Source: Chitinophagaceae bacterium (GTDB taxonomy: Bacteria > Bacteroidota > Bacteroidia > Chitinophagales > Chitinophagaceae). From it: 64,000 nucleotides of DNA. The notes under the pieces were generated by a model. It saw nothing but the letters and a program-made list of their open reading frames with translations, had not been told where the DNA came from and did no database searches. Within the stretch, counting starts at the first letter, position 1. Every line of letters starts with the position of its first letter. Shown here in pieces: positions 28,060 to 37,080 of this stretch. The position numbers and the translations under genes are program-made. Location of the stretch: contig JAHBTL010000015.1 in assembly GCA_019638615.1 (NCBI GenBank), positions 62,001 through 126,000 of the forward strand. Direction: 5' to 3'.

Positions 28060-28265
28060 TGAGCTTTATTTACAAACCAGCAAAGGTACTGTAACCCCCT
28101 GTTTCCGCAAGAAGTTCTGTTTTAAAACAGCTCTTCCTGCAGCCCGCCTGCAGTTGCAGTAATATCTAATATATCATTAACTCGTTGTTTTTCAATATAT
28201 AATGTCTAATTCCGGGTTTTTTGCCTGATCGTGTATTTTCTTCTTCCGGTTTAACCATATTTACC

Positions 28266-28273
28266 TACCTTTG
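28266..28273 (+). promoter_or_regulatory. Putative -7 promoter box of the DUF177-rpmF-plsX operon
   Basis: TACCTTTG matches TAnnTTTG and lies 20 bp before the DUF177 ATG. It would drive the operon of DUF177, rpmF and plsX. Confidence 0.45.
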
Positions 28274-28293
28274 CAAGCCTTAAAACAAAAGGC

Positions 28294-28833
28294 ATGGCGC
28301 ACCGGCACGAATATGAGATTGCTTTTGTAGGGCTAAAGCCGGGTAAACATGAGTTTGTTTACGAGATAGACGATAAGTTCTTTGCAGATTATCAACCACA
28401 GGATTTTACAGACGCGCATGTTTCGGTTAAGCTGATCCTTGATAAGAAAACTTCGTTTTTGATGCTGAAGTTTGAAGTAGGAGGCACTGTTAACCTCCAA
28501 TGCGATTTGTGCGGAAACACGATTGTAAAAAACCTTTGGGACGATTTTGAAGTATTAGTGAAGATGGTGGATAACCCTGACGAAATGAATGCAGAGGAGG
28601 AAGACCCGGATGTATACTATATTTCAAGAACAGAAAGTCACATTGATGTTGCAGGATGGATCTATGAATTCATCAACCTGAGCATTCCGCTGCAACGTAC
28701 CTGTCCCGATAAGCCGGATGGCAGTTCGGGCTGTAACCAGGAAGCGCTGGACATGCTCAAAAAATTGAATCAGCCAAATTCAGATAGTGAAAACCCCATC
28801 TGGAAGGGTTTGGATAAATTTAGGAACAATTAA
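28294..28833 (+). CDS. DUF177 / YceD family protein
   Basis: A 179-residue YceD-family (DUF177) protein. It has the conserved Cys pair CDLCGNTI about residue 70-77 and a later ...C-P-D-K-P-D-G-S-S-G-C pair, a pattern of a likely metal-binding or structural site. The family is almost always next to rpmF and has been linked to 23S rRNA accumulation and ribosome assembly. Here it precedes rpmF by 12 bp, the usual order. Length is normal. Confidence 0.88.
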   Translation: MAHRHEYEIAFVGLKPGKHEFVYEIDDKFFADYQPQDFTDAHVSVKLILDKKTSFLMLKFEVGGTVNLQCDLCGNTIVKNLWDDFEVLVKMVDNPDEMNAEEEDPDVYYISRTESHIDVAGWIYEFINLSIPLQRTCPDKPDGSSGCNQEALDMLKKLNQPNSDSENPIWKGLDKFRNN

Positions 28834-28845
28834 AAATTTAGTGTT

Positions 28846-29037
28846 ATGCCCAATCCAAAACGCAGGCACTCTCAGCAACGCAGCGCCAAAAGAAGGACGC
28901 ATTATATAGCTGAGACCGTGACGTTAAGCAAGGACAGTGTTACAGGTGAAACACATGTACGTCACCGCGCACATGTAAGCGAAGGAAAATTATATTACAA
29001 AGGGAAGGTAGTAGCTGAGAAATCGCCTATTAAATAA
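28846..29037 (+). CDS. rpmF: 50S ribosomal protein L32 (bL32)
   Basis: A 63-residue bL32. The N-terminus MPNPKRRHSQQRSAKRRTH is highly typical (basic, 'K-R-R-x-S'). No zinc-binding Cys pairs are present, so this is the zinc-independent form of the protein. It sits between DUF177 and plsX in the widely conserved order. Confidence 0.95.
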   Translation: MPNPKRRHSQQRSAKRRTHYIAETVTLSKDSVTGETHVRHRAHVSEGKLYYKGKVVAEKSPIK

Positions 29038-29132
29038 AAACTTTGCCCCTTTAATGCATTCCCAACTCCGGATAAATTAATTTTATTTGGATTGGGGATT
29101 TGTATTTTTCAGATTTTCACCAAATTTGTTGC

Positions 29133-30080
29133 ATGAAGATCGCCCTGGACATGATGGGTGGAGATTATGCTCCCCTCGAAGCTATAAAAGGAGTTTGTGA
29201 TTATTTGTCCACAACTCCGAATCCCGCACATATACTCATGATAGGCGACGAAGCTCAACTGCTACCGCTTATTGAACAATATCAGCCGGCTCCCGGAATA
29301 TTTACTGTTGTACATGCCTCCCAGGTAATTGGGATGCACGAGCATCCGACAAAGGCATTGAAAGAAAAGCAGCAATCTTCCATTGCTACAGGATTTCACC
29401 TGCTGGCAACGGGCAAAGCCGATGCTTTTATAAGTGCCGGTAATACCGGCGCCATGCTGGTAGGCGCATTGTACAGCATAAAACCCATAGAAGGTGTCAC
29501 CCGTCCCACCATCGGCGCCTATATGCCGCGCGAAAACGGTGAGCTGGGCTTATTGCTGGACGCCGGTATCAATGCCGATTGCAAGCCGGAAAACCTGGAA
29601 CAATTTGCCATCCTGGGCTCATTATTTGTTCAAAAAGTATGGAATCGTCCCCATCCAAGGGTTGGATTGCTGAATATCGGGGAAGAAGAGGGCAAAGGAA
29701 ACCTGCTTGCACAGGCCACATACCCCCTGCTGAAGGAAAACAGGCTGATCAACTTTATAGGCAACGTGGAAGGCAGAGACGTATTCCTTGATAAGGCGGA
29801 TGTAATTGTATGTGAAGGATTTACCGGTAATGTAATGCTGAAGATGGCGGAAAGCATTCACGACATTGTTAAACGCCGTAATATACGCGACGAATATTTT
29901 GACCTGTTTGAATTTGAGAAATACGGCGGCGTACCTGTATTGGGCGTAAACAAGCCTGTCATTATAGGGCATGGCATCTCTACGGCGCCCGCTTTTAAAA
30001 ATATGATCCTGCTTTCCCAGAAAATAATAGACATTGATCTTATCGCTTCTATTAAAAGCAGTTTCAAGAAAGAAGCCTGA
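29133..30080 (+). CDS. plsX: Phosphate acyltransferase PlsX
   Basis: A 315-residue PlsX, which makes acyl-phosphate from acyl-ACP for phosphatidic acid synthesis in the cytoplasm. The start MKIALDMMGGDYAP is the family hallmark; the upstream TTG frame was rejected. Further marks are SAGNTGAMLVGAL, YMPRENGELGLLLDAGINADC and CEGFTGNVMLK. It follows rpmF by 95 bp. fabH, often next, is missing: the next gene is on the opposite strand. Confidence 0.95.
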   Translation: MKIALDMMGGDYAPLEAIKGVCDYLSTTPNPAHILMIGDEAQLLPLIEQYQPAPGIFTVVHASQVIGMHEHPTKALKEKQQSSIATGFHLLATGKADAFISAGNTGAMLVGALYSIKPIEGVTRPTIGAYMPRENGELGLLLDAGINADCKPENLEQFAILGSLFVQKVWNRPHPRVGLLNIGEEEGKGNLLAQATYPLLKENRLINFIGNVEGRDVFLDKADVIVCEGFTGNVMLKMAESIHDIVKRRNIRDEYFDLFEFEKYGGVPVLGVNKPVIIGHGISTAPAFKNMILLSQKIIDIDLIASIKSSFKKEA

Positions 30081-30087
30081 TTACTCT

Positions 30088-31677
30088 CTAAGAAGCTTTA
30101 TTTAATACCTTTTGTTTCAGGAGCAACGAACTGCGCCTGCTTTCCTGATGTTTGTTTTTTATAATAACAGAAAGCGGCTGGTTGTATACTTTGCTTTCAA
30201 CCCACGAAATAACATCGAGGTAAGCAAAGGCCCGGGTTTCGAACCTGTTTTTTTCAAGGTGCTTGATTTTTTCGAGGAATTTTTCCAGCTCGGGTTTCAA
30301 GAGACGGGGTGACACGTTGAATGACCGACGCAAAAACCTGAACATTTCTTCTTCCACCACGGTAAGGTTCTTCATTTTAGCCATGAACCGGTACACCGAT
30401 TTTATCAGCGATTCCATTAGTTCATAATTACCCAGCTCATAATGCGCCATCAGGTTCAGGAGGCGTGCATAACACTGAAGATCGTGCCTGAGGTCAAGCG
30501 GACCATTGATAATCTTCATCAGGTAATCAATAGACTCTTCGTACTTCCCGGCGCCAAAATAAAGAGTGGCAAATTTGTAGTTAAACACAAGGATCCTGTG
30601 CCTGTCTACATACAACGCATATTCCTTGAGCTTCTCTTCTATATCCGGAACAATAGCCAGCCCCTCCTTAAAAGTGCCCGTCATAAGGTGCCAGTTAATA
30701 CGCGCTACATTAATATAGATTGAAGTATGTGTTCTGAAGTTATCGTGATGCTGGGCGGTGGGTGTTTTTGCAAATGCCTCGAACTTGCGCAATGTACCCT
30801 GGAACTTGCGGAAGTTTCTCAAATCAAAATGCGCGTTCAGCAGGTTATGCATTCCTTTGATAAAATGCCCGGTTTCCACGGCAATCATTGCAGGATGCTC
30901 ATCGAAAAGCTGCATCCATTTTTCGCTGTAGCGATAGTACATTAAAAAGTCCTGCCGTATGAACGCATACCAGCAATAGCTCTGGTACAGGTAAAGATTT
31001 TCGTAAAAACCGTTAATAGCACTGATGTCCCTGGGAATATTACTTTTAAAAAAGGCTTTGATGTCTTTTTCGTCTTCTTCGTTACGGGCATGCCCATATT
31101 TAACATACCACCTGTACAGCAATAACGCCAGGTTCGACAGGCGGGTCACCCTGTCGATGTGCCCGCTGATTTCCAGTGCCTCTTCCGAAAGCTGTTCCGT
31201 TTTTTCAAGTGTACTGCGGGTAATATGCAGGGTCTCGATCTTCTTTTCAAGCGAAATGACCTGGGCAAGGAAGTTAAACTTCTGGTTGCTTTTGGCAAGC
31301 TCTTTCGCTTTTTCCAGTATTTTAAGGCTTTGGATCTTCAAACCCTTGTTGTACAGGAGCCGGGCATAATCCAGATGCTCGCTCAATTGGAGATCAGTAT
31401 TGTCGGTAGTTCTTAATAAACGGAGGCTGGCCAAAAGCTGTTTGTACAGGTGTGTTTTTAAATTGGCCAATTGAGGCTTGGTAACGCCCGGCAACTTTTT
31501 CAGGAGTATTTTTTCATCGTATTCGGGCAGCTTATCCAGGGCATCAAATAACTGGATGATCTTCAGATCCTCTTTACCCGAGCTCCTCTTTATATATAGT
31601 TTAAAATGCCTTTTTTCTGATTTCTCCAGCGAGCGAACCAGTTGAAATAATGCATCTGTAAAACTGTTGGGCGTCAT
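30088..31677 (-). CDS. Helical-repeat (TPR-like) protein of unknown function
   Basis: A 529-residue protein that is almost wholly alpha-helical, with repeated short helices such as LDYARLLYNKGLKIQSLKIL, RLSNLALLLYRWYVKYGH and LLNLMAHYELGNYELMESL, consistent with TPR-like repeats. No signal peptide or membrane span. The N-terminus (TDALFQLVRSLEKSEKRHFK) recalls proteins I know only as conserved hypotheticals in Chitinophagaceae. The start at 31677 was chosen because the upstream 27 codons of open frame look unlike the family. The long spacer upstream holds possible regulatory structures. It is convergent with plsX. Confidence 0.6.
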   Translation of the reverse strand: MTPNSFTDALFQLVRSLEKSEKRHFKLYIKRSSGKEDLKIIQLFDALDKLPEYDEKILLKKLPGVTKPQLANLKTHLYKQLLASLRLLRTTDNTDLQLSEHLDYARLLYNKGLKIQSLKILEKAKELAKSNQKFNFLAQVISLEKKIETLHITRSTLEKTEQLSEEALEISGHIDRVTRLSNLALLLYRWYVKYGHARNEEDEKDIKAFFKSNIPRDISAINGFYENLYLYQSYCWYAFIRQDFLMYYRYSEKWMQLFDEHPAMIAVETGHFIKGMHNLLNAHFDLRNFRKFQGTLRKFEAFAKTPTAQHHDNFRTHTSIYINVARINWHLMTGTFKEGLAIVPDIEEKLKEYALYVDRHRILVFNYKFATLYFGAGKYEESIDYLMKIINGPLDLRHDLQCYARLLNLMAHYELGNYELMESLIKSVYRFMAKMKNLTVVEEEMFRFLRRSFNVSPRLLKPELEKFLEKIKHLEKNRFETRAFAYLDVISWVESKVYNQPLSVIIKNKHQESRRSSLLLKQKVLNKAS

Positions 31678-31763
31678 AATGTTTTTTTCCTGAAACTCAA
31701 TACCACAAAGGGTTTCACGTACCCGATCCCCTTTTTGGCGTAATAAAAATACGAACAACTTGG

Positions 31764-31975
31764 TTTGTACAGGCTATTTTCCCGTACTACTTTTACATCG
31801 TGAAAGGGAATAAGGGAAAAAGCAAGCAATCGTGAAGAAAGAAATTGGCAAGTGTTAGAGGCATCGAAAACTACAGCTAAACTGTAAAAAAGACCAAAAA
31901 ACCAGATTTTTCAAGATTTTTCATATGGCAAGCAATCGTTAGAGGTCATCTGTGTCTACAGAAGACCTTTTTTTA
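31764..31975 (+). ncRNA. Candidate small RNA with intrinsic terminator
   Basis: A TTTG (31764-31767) and a near-consensus -7 box TACTTTTA (31788-31795) with 20-bp spacing suggest a start near 31800. About 140 bp further an imperfect hairpin AGGTCATCTGT / ACAGAAGACCT (31943-31968, loop GTCT, one A-A mismatch) is followed by a run of T. A transcript of about 175 nt without a long frame would result. It contains another hairpin TACAG/CTGTA near 31872-31886, and the exact 12-mer GCAAGCAATCGT occurs twice (31822 and 31928). No known RNA family was recognised; it could also be a leader. Confidence 0.35.
31943..31974 (+). terminator. Rho-independent terminator-like hairpin
   Basis: Stem AGGTC-A-TCTGT / ACAGA-A-GACCT, loop GTCT, then six T. 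It is oriented for plus-strand transcription although no plus-strand gene lies just upstream, which is the main reason for proposing a small RNA here. Confidence 0.55.
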
Positions 31976-32653
31976 TTTGTGCCGTCAAATCTACAGTATT
32001 TTTTTAAAAAATTAATTTTTTCTTAATTTTTCAGGAAAAATTTTTCTATCCTCAATTTTTTGGCTGATATGCAAGGCATTTTTGTAGATTTATTCAATCA
32101 GAAAGCCATCTCCACTGTTCAGCAGGTACAACTGCCGCTACTGAGCGAATAAAAGCAAAATATTTTTGGGTGTGCTAGGGCTCATTTCAAATTTTCGCAG
32201 GGAGCTATTTTATCAGTTCATTCATTAATATTACGTTTTAACCCTGCCCGTCCCCGTCCGAATGGCTCGTCCGGGCGGGCGGTTAGGTTGGCTTATGACC
32301 TTAGTAAGAAAAGCCACTTGTTAACTCAACCCTGCCCCCGCCCGAACGATGTTCAGTCGGGCGGGCGAGTGCGTCATTCAGGCGGGCTTATTACATTATT
32401 TGCATCGGCATTGAAGGAAATAAGGTAGGATGTGTCTGGTACAGACCTGTTACTTAGGTAATAAGCTTGCCTACCGGCAGGTAGGGTTCTTAAACTTTAC
32501 GATAAATCTTAAAGAGCTAACATTATTTGTATTCCTGTTTTGAAACGAAAATTTGAACTCTTTTCACCGAAGGTAAATGCACCCGTATGCTAAAACAAAC
32601 CCGGCTTCTGAAGCCTTTCCATTAATCACACCCTGTTTTTTATAACACTGACT
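31976..32653. other. Long non-coding spacer with GC-rich palindromes upstream of rlmD
   Basis: About 680 bp with no convincing gene. It contains an AT-rich stretch (31990-32060), a possible 27-residue frame (32069-32152, starting MQGIFVDLF), and two related GC-rich palindromes (32242-32282; 32337-32365 with stem CCCGCCCGA/TCGGGCGGG and 11-nt loop). A third palindrome is at 32470-32485 (CCTACC GGCA GGTAGG). The palindromes look like REP-type repeats. They stand out by base composition against the AT-rich surroundings. Confidence 0.6.
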
Positions 32654-32661
32654 TACTTTTG
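32654..32661 (+). promoter_or_regulatory. Putative -7 promoter box of rlmD
   Basis: TACTTTTG matches TAnnTTTG and ends only 6 bp before the ATG, so the transcript would be nearly leaderless if this box is used. Confidence 0.4.
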
Positions 32662-32667
32662 CAGTTT

Positions 32668-34086
32668 ATGGCAAGAAAAAACCAAAAGAACCAGGTACTT
32701 GAAAAGGTGCTGATACAGGATTATGCTGCCGAAGGACGCTCATTAAGCAGAATAGAGGGGAAGGTAGTATTTATTGAAGGAGCGGTACCGGGTGATATTG
32801 TGGACATACGGGTAAATAAAAGCAAAAAAGACTGGGCGGAAGGCTATGCCACTACCTTTCATCATTATTCTGCCGACCGGGTAGAACCTTTTTGCGGACA
32901 TTTTGGTATTTGCGGCGGCTGCAAGTGGCAAATGCTACCTTATGAAAAGCAGCTACAGTACAAGCAAAACGAAGTGGAACAAAACCTCCGGAGGCTGGGG
33001 CGGATACAACTGCCTCCGTTGCTGCCTATACTGGGCTGTGAAAAAAGCATCCGGTATCGCAATAAGCTCGAATTCACTTTCAGCAATCGCAGGTATAGAA
33101 CCTGGGATGAAATGCGGCAAACGGATAACGAAAGCGAAAAAAGGGAAGAAAACGCCCTTGGCTTTCATGTGCCCCGCCTGTTCGATAAGATCATAGACAT
33201 TCATACGTGCCACCTGATGGAAGAGCCTGCCAATCTTATTAAAAACACAATCAGGCAGTTTGCGCTGGAACAGGGTCACGAATTTTATGATATCAAAAAT
33301 CACACAGGCTGGCTCAGAAATCTCATTATCCGGGTATGCACTACCGGTGAAGTAATGGTAAACCTATGCTTTGGTCACGACAATGCAGACGAAAGAAAAA
33401 AACTATTCGATCACCTGCTGGAAAAAGTGCCGGCCATTACCACGCTTTTATATACCATCAACCCCAAGAAAAACGATACGATATACGACCTGGAACCTGT
33501 TGTGTATTACGGCAAAGGTTATATAACAGAACAACTGGAACACTTCAAATATAAAATAGGCCCCAAATCTTTTTTTCAAACCAATAGCCGCCAGGGCGAA
33601 AAACTGTACCAGGTTACAAGGTCCTTTGCTGAACTAACGGGAAATGAAACAGTATACGACCTGTATTGCGGCACGGGCAGCATTGGCATCTTTGTAAGCG
33701 AAAAGTCTAAAAAAATAATAGGAGTAGAAGCAATAGCGGAGGCCATAGCCGATGCCAAAGAAAATGCCGCATTGAATCATATACAACACGCTTCCTTTTT
33801 TGCAGGCGATGTAATTGAGGTATGCAATAATGCTTTTTTTGAAACCCACGGCAAGCCGGATGTGATCATTACCGATCCGCCACGTGCCGGTATGCACGAA
33901 AAGCTGGTTCGCAAAATACTGGAGATGCAGGCCCCTACGGTGGTATACGTAAGCTGTAACAGCGCCACACAGGCAAGAGACCTGCAGTGGCTGGATGAAA
34001 GATACCGCGTAACCAAAGTACAGCCCGTAGATATGTTTCCGCACACCCACCATATAGAAAATGTTGTACAGCTGAAGCTAAAATAA
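32668..34086 (+). CDS. rlmD: 23S rRNA (uracil(1939)-C(5))-methyltransferase RlmD
   Basis: A 472-residue RumA/TrmA-type class I methyltransferase. N-terminal TRAM-like domain (ARKNQKNQVLEKVLIQDYAA...GRSLSRIEG), then four Cys for a 4Fe-4S cluster, three of which are in CGHFGICGGCKW. The SAM-binding segment is YDLYCGTGSIGIFVS and the catalytic region reads DPPRAGMHEKL and VSCNSATQARDL. It methylates U1939 of 23S rRNA in the usual member; related paralogs act on other positions, so the exact site is inferred. The ATG at 32668 is preferred over an in-frame TTG three codons upstream. Confidence 0.9.
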   Translation: MARKNQKNQVLEKVLIQDYAAEGRSLSRIEGKVVFIEGAVPGDIVDIRVNKSKKDWAEGYATTFHHYSADRVEPFCGHFGICGGCKWQMLPYEKQLQYKQNEVEQNLRRLGRIQLPPLLPILGCEKSIRYRNKLEFTFSNRRYRTWDEMRQTDNESEKREENALGFHVPRLFDKIIDIHTCHLMEEPANLIKNTIRQFALEQGHEFYDIKNHTGWLRNLIIRVCTTGEVMVNLCFGHDNADERKKLFDHLLEKVPAITTLLYTINPKKNDTIYDLEPVVYYGKGYITEQLEHFKYKIGPKSFFQTNSRQGEKLYQVTRSFAELTGNETVYDLYCGTGSIGIFVSEKSKKIIGVEAIAEAIADAKENAALNHIQHASFFAGDVIEVCNNAFFETHGKPDVIITDPPRAGMHEKLVRKILEMQAPTVVYVSCNSATQARDLQWLDERYRVTKVQPVDMFPHTHHIENVVQLKLK

Positions 34087-34168
34087 ATGACAGCATACTA
34101 ACATTTTCCTGTATGGGAACATATTATCCTGAGCATGGGTTATTTTCGTGATTGATTAATTGATTCTT

Positions 34169-34882
34169 ATGACAGAAATTCGTCCGGGAAGGTTTGAGAT
34201 TATTCCTCTGGTTATTAAAAACCTGCTTATCATCAATGGTTTGGTATTCCTGGCCCAGGTTGTGTTACATAACAACAGCGGCTTTTCTATCGAAAATTAT
34301 TTTGCTTTGCATGATATCCGTTCTGTATACTTTAAACCCCACCAGTTAGTAAGCTATCTTTTCCTGCACGGAGGGTTCGAGCACTTATTGATGAATATGT
34401 TTGCACTGTGGATATTTGGAAGCAAACTGGAAAATTACTGGGGATCCAAAAGATTTTTAATATTTTATCTGTTGTGTGGAATAGGCGCCGGATTGCTACA
34501 CCTGGGGGTACTTTATTTTGAGCAGGCACCCATCGTTGAGCTGGTTAGAAATTTACCTATACAGCAGCAGGAAGAATTATTATATGACCCAAGGTATAAG
34601 CTAAACATACCTACCGTAGGCGCCTCCGGCTCTATTTTCGGGTGTTTGTTTGCTTTTGGTTATTTATTTCCAAACACAACTGTATGGGTTCCATTGTTAA
34701 TGTTACCCATACCACTGCCGGCAAAATGGCTCGTTATTATTTACGGTGCTATGGAATTATACCTTGGAGTAAAAAACTCCGCAGGCGATAATGTGGCACA
34801 TTGGGCGCATCTTGGCGGCGCCCTGATCGGGTTCTTATTGGTGTTCTACTGGAATAAAACCAACCGCAGAAGATTTTATTAA
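34169..34882 (+). CDS. Rhomboid intramembrane serine protease (complete dyad)
   Basis: A 237-residue rhomboid with about six membrane spans. The helix 2 motif HGGFEHLLMNMFALWIF, the catalytic serine Ser153 in GASGSIFG, and His214 in AHWAHLGGALIGF make the complete Ser-His dyad. A loop insertion between spans (EQAPIVELVRNLPIQQQEE) is longer than usual. Substrate unknown; these proteases cut membrane-spanning signals. It starts a plus-strand string: second rhomboid (41 bp later), EEP protein (11 bp later), cysS. Confidence 0.92.
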   Translation: MTEIRPGRFEIIPLVIKNLLIINGLVFLAQVVLHNNSGFSIENYFALHDIRSVYFKPHQLVSYLFLHGGFEHLLMNMFALWIFGSKLENYWGSKRFLIFYLLCGIGAGLLHLGVLYFEQAPIVELVRNLPIQQQEELLYDPRYKLNIPTVGASGSIFGCLFAFGYLFPNTTVWVPLLMLPIPLPAKWLVIIYGAMELYLGVKNSAGDNVAHWAHLGGALIGFLLVFYWNKTNRRRFY

Positions 34883-34923
34883 GTAATTTTAGCCTTCAAT
34901 AATGTACCCGTAAAAAACTACTC

Positions 34924-35838
34924 ATGGGTGTGCTGGAACAAACAAAAAGCAGGAAAATTTTTCTGGGGGCTGACCACGACCCCCTGGTAAGGATCATTGT
35001 GATCAATGTGCTGATTACCACTATTTTGTTTTTTATCAGGGGAGTCTACCAGATTTCCAGGATCAACATTGCTGATTACCAGGCGAATGTCGTAGACTGG
35101 CTGATCTTACCTGCCGCTTTTAACAAGACTATTGGAAAACCCTGGACACTGATCACATACATGTTTACCCATGCAGATATATGGAAGCTGATTGCCAATA
35201 TGCTTTGGCTATGGGCTTTTGGCTTTATAATGCAAAGCATGTATGGCGGGCGTAAACTTGTTCCCCTGTATATATACGGGGGGATAGCAGGCAGTTTATT
35301 TTTTGTAGTTACCAACCTGTTGCTCAACGGTGGCAGCGGCAATATTCCTATGTACGGCGCCAATGCTTCTGTAATGGCTATTGCTACCTGTATAACCATT
35401 GCGGTGCCGGGTTACCGGATATTTCCAATGCTTAACGGCGGCATTCCTTTATGGGTACTAATGCTTATTTATGCAGTTATCAATCTTACCGGGCTGGGCA
35501 ATAACGATACTGCGTTGTATGCCGCACAGGTAGGTGGCGCAGGAATGGGCTTTTTATACATTACGCTTTTAAACAGGGGCAGGGATATAGGCGGGTGGAT
35601 GAATAATGCATACGACTGGTTCTTTAACCTGTTTAACCCCGACAACCAGCCCCCTAAAAGCAAAGTAAAAGAAAACATATTTTATGACACCCAGGGAAAG
35701 CAGCCTTTTAAAAAGAAACCTAACTTAAACCAGCAACGTATAGACGAGATCCTGGATAAGATCAACCAGGCAGGATTTAACAGCCTCTCGTCTGAAGAAA
35801 AAGAATTGCTCCGGCGGGCTGGTGAAGAAGATATATAA
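34924..35838 (+). CDS. Rhomboid-family protein lacking the catalytic histidine (pseudo-rhomboid)
   Basis: A 304-residue rhomboid-fold protein. Helix 2 reads FTHADIWKLIANMLWLWAFG and the serine is kept (Ser149 in GANASVMA), but where the active enzyme next door reads AHLGG this one reads AQVGG. The histidine is Gln202 (codon CAG at 35527-35529). It is therefore predicted to be proteolytically inactive unless another residue serves. The C-terminal tail (about 230-304) is soluble and ends in a helical NQQRIDEILDKINQAGFNSL motif seen in other Bacteroidota rhomboids. It is co-transcribed with the active rhomboid just upstream. Confidence 0.85.
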   Translation: MGVLEQTKSRKIFLGADHDPLVRIIVINVLITTILFFIRGVYQISRINIADYQANVVDWLILPAAFNKTIGKPWTLITYMFTHADIWKLIANMLWLWAFGFIMQSMYGGRKLVPLYIYGGIAGSLFFVVTNLLLNGGSGNIPMYGANASVMAIATCITIAVPGYRIFPMLNGGIPLWVLMLIYAVINLTGLGNNDTALYAAQVGGAGMGFLYITLLNRGRDIGGWMNNAYDWFFNLFNPDNQPPKSKVKENIFYDTQGKQPFKKKPNLNQQRIDEILDKINQAGFNSLSSEEKELLRRAGEEDI

Positions 35839-35849
35839 CATAACCGGAC

Positions 35850-37001
35850 ATGCTCAAAAAATTCGCAAAGGGCTTATTTAAATTTTCTTATATCACGGTT
35901 GTGATCCTTTTCCTGATTGCCTGTCTTTCCCCGTTCCTGAACCCTTCATCATGGTGGTTTTTTGGTTTTTTAGGGCTTCTGTTTCCTTACCTTCTCATGT
36001 TGCTGCTCGTATTCCTGGTTATTTTCATTTTATCAAGATCAAAATGGAGCATACCGGCTTTATTGTGCCTGATAATAGGCTGGAAGAGCATATACGCTAC
36101 GTTCGCATTAAACATAGGTAGCCCTTTTAATAAAGAAAAAAAGGAAAACGCATTGCGTATTATGACATGGAATGTACGGAGTTTTATTGCCAGCAGCGAT
36201 AAAGTGAAAAAACCGGGCATTACAGACCATCAAATGAAAATGCACGAAGTAATCAAAGAATACAATCCCGATATTTTAACCTTCCAGGAATTCTTTTCTG
36301 CCGATTCGGGAAAATATGCAAACAATATCCGCTATTTTACCCAAAACATGGGGTATCCCTATGTTTATTTTTCCAGTATATCCAAGCGGCGAAAACACGA
36401 GCATTCCGGCACTGTTATTTTCTCCCGTTTCCCTATTGCAGACACGGCAAGGATTTCTTTGCCCAGGGAGCTTACCAGTACCATTGAAAATATTATTTAC
36501 GCAGATATTGTATATAGAAAAGATACGGTAAGGATCTTTACGGGGCATCTGCAGTCGTTTGGCTTCAGGCAACGGGAATACAGCGATATCTCCAAAATAA
36601 AGAACGACCCCGACGAAAGGCTGGATGCTTCCAAAAATATCTTTAAAAAAATGCGCACAGCTTTTGAACGAAGGGGATCACAGGCGGCCATTATACGCAC
36701 GCAACTGGACGAAAGCAAGTACCCCGAAATATTTTGCGGGGACCTGAACGACGTTCCTAATTCCTACACTTATTTTGCTATTAAAGGCGACAAAAAAGAC
36801 GCCTTTATAAAAAAAGGGTTTGGATTTGGCAAAACCTTTTACAGCTTCTTTTCAGGCTTCATGCGCAAACTGCCTACACTGCGTATAGACTATATTTTTA
36901 CCGATCCCCGGTTCAGCATACAACAGGTAAAGGCGGTGCCTGAAATATTGAGCGATCACATACCGGTGGTAACCGATGTGGTACTGGAACCAAACAGGTG
37001 A
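35850..37001 (+). CDS. Membrane-anchored endonuclease/exonuclease/phosphatase (EEP) family protein
   Basis: A 383-residue protein with three N-terminal hydrophobic helices (about 10-95) and a C-terminal EEP domain. Motifs in order are RIMTWNVRSF, ILTFQEFFS (Glu metal ligand), IFTGHLQSF, FCGDLNDVPNSY (GDxN) and LSDHIPVV (SDHxP). The active site is complete. The family covers DNases, sphingomyelinases and phosphoinositide phosphatases; membrane-anchored members in Bacteroidota have no known substrate. It follows the second rhomboid by 11 bp. Confidence 0.86.
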   Translation: MLKKFAKGLFKFSYITVVILFLIACLSPFLNPSSWWFFGFLGLLFPYLLMLLLVFLVIFILSRSKWSIPALLCLIIGWKSIYATFALNIGSPFNKEKKENALRIMTWNVRSFIASSDKVKKPGITDHQMKMHEVIKEYNPDILTFQEFFSADSGKYANNIRYFTQNMGYPYVYFSSISKRRKHEHSGTVIFSRFPIADTARISLPRELTSTIENIIYADIVYRKDTVRIFTGHLQSFGFRQREYSDISKIKNDPDERLDASKNIFKKMRTAFERRGSQAAIIRTQLDESKYPEIFCGDLNDVPNSYTYFAIKGDKKDAFIKKGFGFGKTFYSFFSGFMRKLPTLRIDYIFTDPRFSIQQVKAVPEILSDHIPVVTDVVLEPNR

Positions 37002-37045
37002 GTTGTTTAACAATGGTACTTAACGACAGCCTGATATATTACTTT

Positions 37046-37053
37046 TATATTTG
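37046..37053 (+). promoter_or_regulatory. Putative -7 promoter box of cysS
   Basis: TATATTTG matches TAnnTTTG, 27 bp before the cysS ATG. It suggests that cysS has its own promoter besides reading through from the rhomboid string. Confidence 0.4.
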
Positions 37054-37080
37054 CAAAAACATACAGCATACCTTACGTTT

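Noticed and set aside
32242-32485. CRISPR or integron attC-type sites
   Set aside because: Palindromes are irregularly spaced and no cas, integrase or gene-cassette pattern is present.
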